NCBI GenBank assembly: GCA_046729975.1
Contig: JBKPHS010000185.1
Coordinates: 1-6,596 of the forward strand
DNA length: 6,596 bases
Source of the DNA: JBKPHS01 sp046729975
GTDB taxonomy: Bacteria > Actinomycetota > Thermoleophilia > Solirubrobacterales > Thermoleophilaceae
Direction: 5' to 3'
Shown: in pieces, positions 5,601-6,596 of the stretch
Position numbering within the stretch: the first letter of the stretch is position 1
Layout of the letters: every line of letters begins with the position of its first letter
The notes under the pieces: generated by a model
Seen by the model: only the letters and a program-made list of their open reading frames with translations
Told to the model about the DNA's origin: nothing
Database searches by the model: none
Translations under genes and position numbers: made by a program

Positions 5601-6596
5601 ATGGCGGCGAACGATCGATCGTCCGGGCTCGTCGAGATCTGGGCGGCCCGCGCGTGGAACGTCTTCAACGAGGGACGGCCGTTCTCGGTCGTCTACCCGC
5701 TGCTCGTGCTGGGCGCTGCCGAGGCCACCGGGCTCGGCCCCTCCGGCCCGCTACCTCTCGCGCTCGCGGGCGCGCTCGCACTTTCGCTCGTCCTCTCGCG
5801 CTTCTCCTTCCCGCTCCGTGGCCGCGCGCTCCTGTGGCTCGCGGCCGTCGTGTCGGTGCCGCTGCTCGAGCCCTGGCGCGCGCCCGCCCTGCTCGCCGGG
5901 GCACTGGCCGGCTACGCCTTCTTCACGGTCTTCTTCTGGGGCACGCTCTACTACCGCCTGCGGACTGGCGCGCCGTGGACGAACTTCCTCCGTTTCTGGC
6001 GGCTGGTCCTGACCAACTCGGACCCGACGAGCGGCAACGCCCTGGAGCAGCTGCCGAAGGTCGCGATGGCGCTCGCCGCCGGCGCGCTGCTCGCCGAGGA
6101 GCCCGGTGCGGCGAGCGTCGCGCGCATCGCGGTGGCCGCGGCGGTCGCGGCGGCTCTCGGCGCCGTCGTCTGGCGCCGCTTCGCCACTCGCACCCTGCCT
6201 CGCTATCCCGAGCGAGCGCCGGACCCGCCCCCCGGCGAGTCGCTCGCCCGCTGCGTCTACGTGATCGTCGTCGACGGCCTGAACCGCTCCCGCCTGTGGC
6301 AGGCGCGCACGCCGGCCATCGACCGTCTCGCGCGAGAGGGCTCGGAGTACCTGCACGTCGAGACCGCTTATCCCGCGCGCACGGTCGTCTGCTTCTCGTC
6401 GATGCTGACGGGCGCAACGCCGGCCGAGCACGGCATGCGCTCGAACTTCGCGCCACGTCTCGGCGTGCGCCGCGAGTCTGTCTTCGACGTGCTCGAGCGA
6501 CATGGCCGCCGCGGCCGGCTTGTCGGCATCGCGCACCTGCTCGACGCCTTCGGCGAACGCGTCGTGCGCTCGGTCACCTCCGTCCAGCCCACCGAC
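5601..6596 (+). CDS. Membrane-anchored type I phosphodiesterase/nucleotide pyrophosphatase-family protein (3' truncated)
   Basis: The frame is open to the right edge, giving 332 residues (336 if the ATG at 5589 is used; numbers below count from 5589). Residues 33-122 hold about four hydrophobic segments (33-48, 54-72, 79-94, 98-122), and 158-196 one or two more, with a polar, aromatic stretch (131-157, including NSDPTSGNALEQ) between them. A Pro-rich linker (203-216) leads to an alkaline-phosphatase-superfamily domain: VYVIVVDGL (223-231, D229 a metal ligand), TPAIDRLAREG (241-251), YPARTVVCFSSMLTG (261-275, T265 the likely nucleophile) and PAEHGM (278-283). The family hydrolyses phosphodiester or pyrophosphate bonds, or transfers phospho-head groups, with two metal ions. 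Substrate unknown. An odd number of spans would place the catalytic domain outside the membrane. The remaining metal ligands lie beyond the window. It follows meaB after a hairpin and a palindrome. Confidence 0.85.
   Translation, partial: MAANDRSSGLVEIWAARAWNVFNEGRPFSVVYPLLVLGAAEATGLGPSGPLPLALAGALALSLVLSRFSFPLRGRALLWLAAVVSVPLLEPWRAPALLAGALAGYAFFTVFFWGTLYYRLRTGAPWTNFLRFWRLVLTNSDPTSGNALEQLPKVAMALAAGALLAEEPGAASVARIAVAAAVAAALGAVVWRRFATRTLPRYPERAPDPPPGESLARCVYVIVVDGLNRSRLWQARTPAIDRLAREGSEYLHVETAYPARTVVCFSSMLTGATPAEHGMRSNFAPRLGVRRESVFDVLERHGRRGRLVGIAHLLDAFGERVVRSVTSVQPTD

Noticed and set aside
5751..6536. Minus-strand open frame (261 codons) opposite the phosphodiesterase
   Set aside because: Low-complexity Arg/Ala/Asp/Glu shadow; the plus strand carries membrane spans and the phosphodiesterase motifs.

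Overview
The window is high-GC DNA (roughly 70% by eye) with GTG/ATG starts, tightly packed genes and actinobacterial-type protein sequences. A deep-branching actinobacterium (for example the Thermoleophilia) is a reasonable guess, but the sequence alone does not prove it. Seven genes can be supported, and the two at the window edges are cut.

Left block (1-1948, + strand): the C-terminal part of a GH57 alpha-1,4-glucan branching enzyme, followed with a one-base stop/start overlap by a GT4 glucosyltransferase of glycogen-synthase type. The pair resembles mycobacterial Rv3031/Rv3032, which build alpha-1,4-glucan chains (methylglucose lipopolysaccharide, glycogen). Together they would elongate and branch an intracellular alpha-glucan.

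Convergent gap (1949-2169): no gene. It holds three consecutive inverted repeats, one of which could fold as an 83-nt branched structure.

Middle block (2170-4338, - strand): transcribed in the order atypical SDR/epimerase, small cupin, left-handed beta-helix acyltransferase. The cupin has a strong ribosome-binding site that is perfectly complementary over 8 nt to a sequence just after the epimerase stop. This suggests a switchable or translationally coupled leader.

Divergent gap (4339-4514), then right block (+ strand): a MeaB/ArgK-type GTPase that chaperones adenosylcobalamin-dependent acyl-CoA mutases, a strong hairpin after its stop, a 16-bp palindrome overlapping a putative -10 box, and the start of a membrane protein with a type I phosphodiesterase/alkaline-phosphatase-superfamily domain that runs off the window.

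Three genes (acyltransferase, meaB, phosphodiesterase) have a TANNNT box 9-10 nt before the start codon and no well-placed Shine-Dalgarno, pointing to leaderless or near-leaderless transcripts. I see no CRISPR, transposase, tRNA, rRNA, phage or obvious defence system. The most interesting signals are regulatory (cupin leader, convergent-gap RNA structure, palindromic operator) and the membrane-fused phosphodiesterase.
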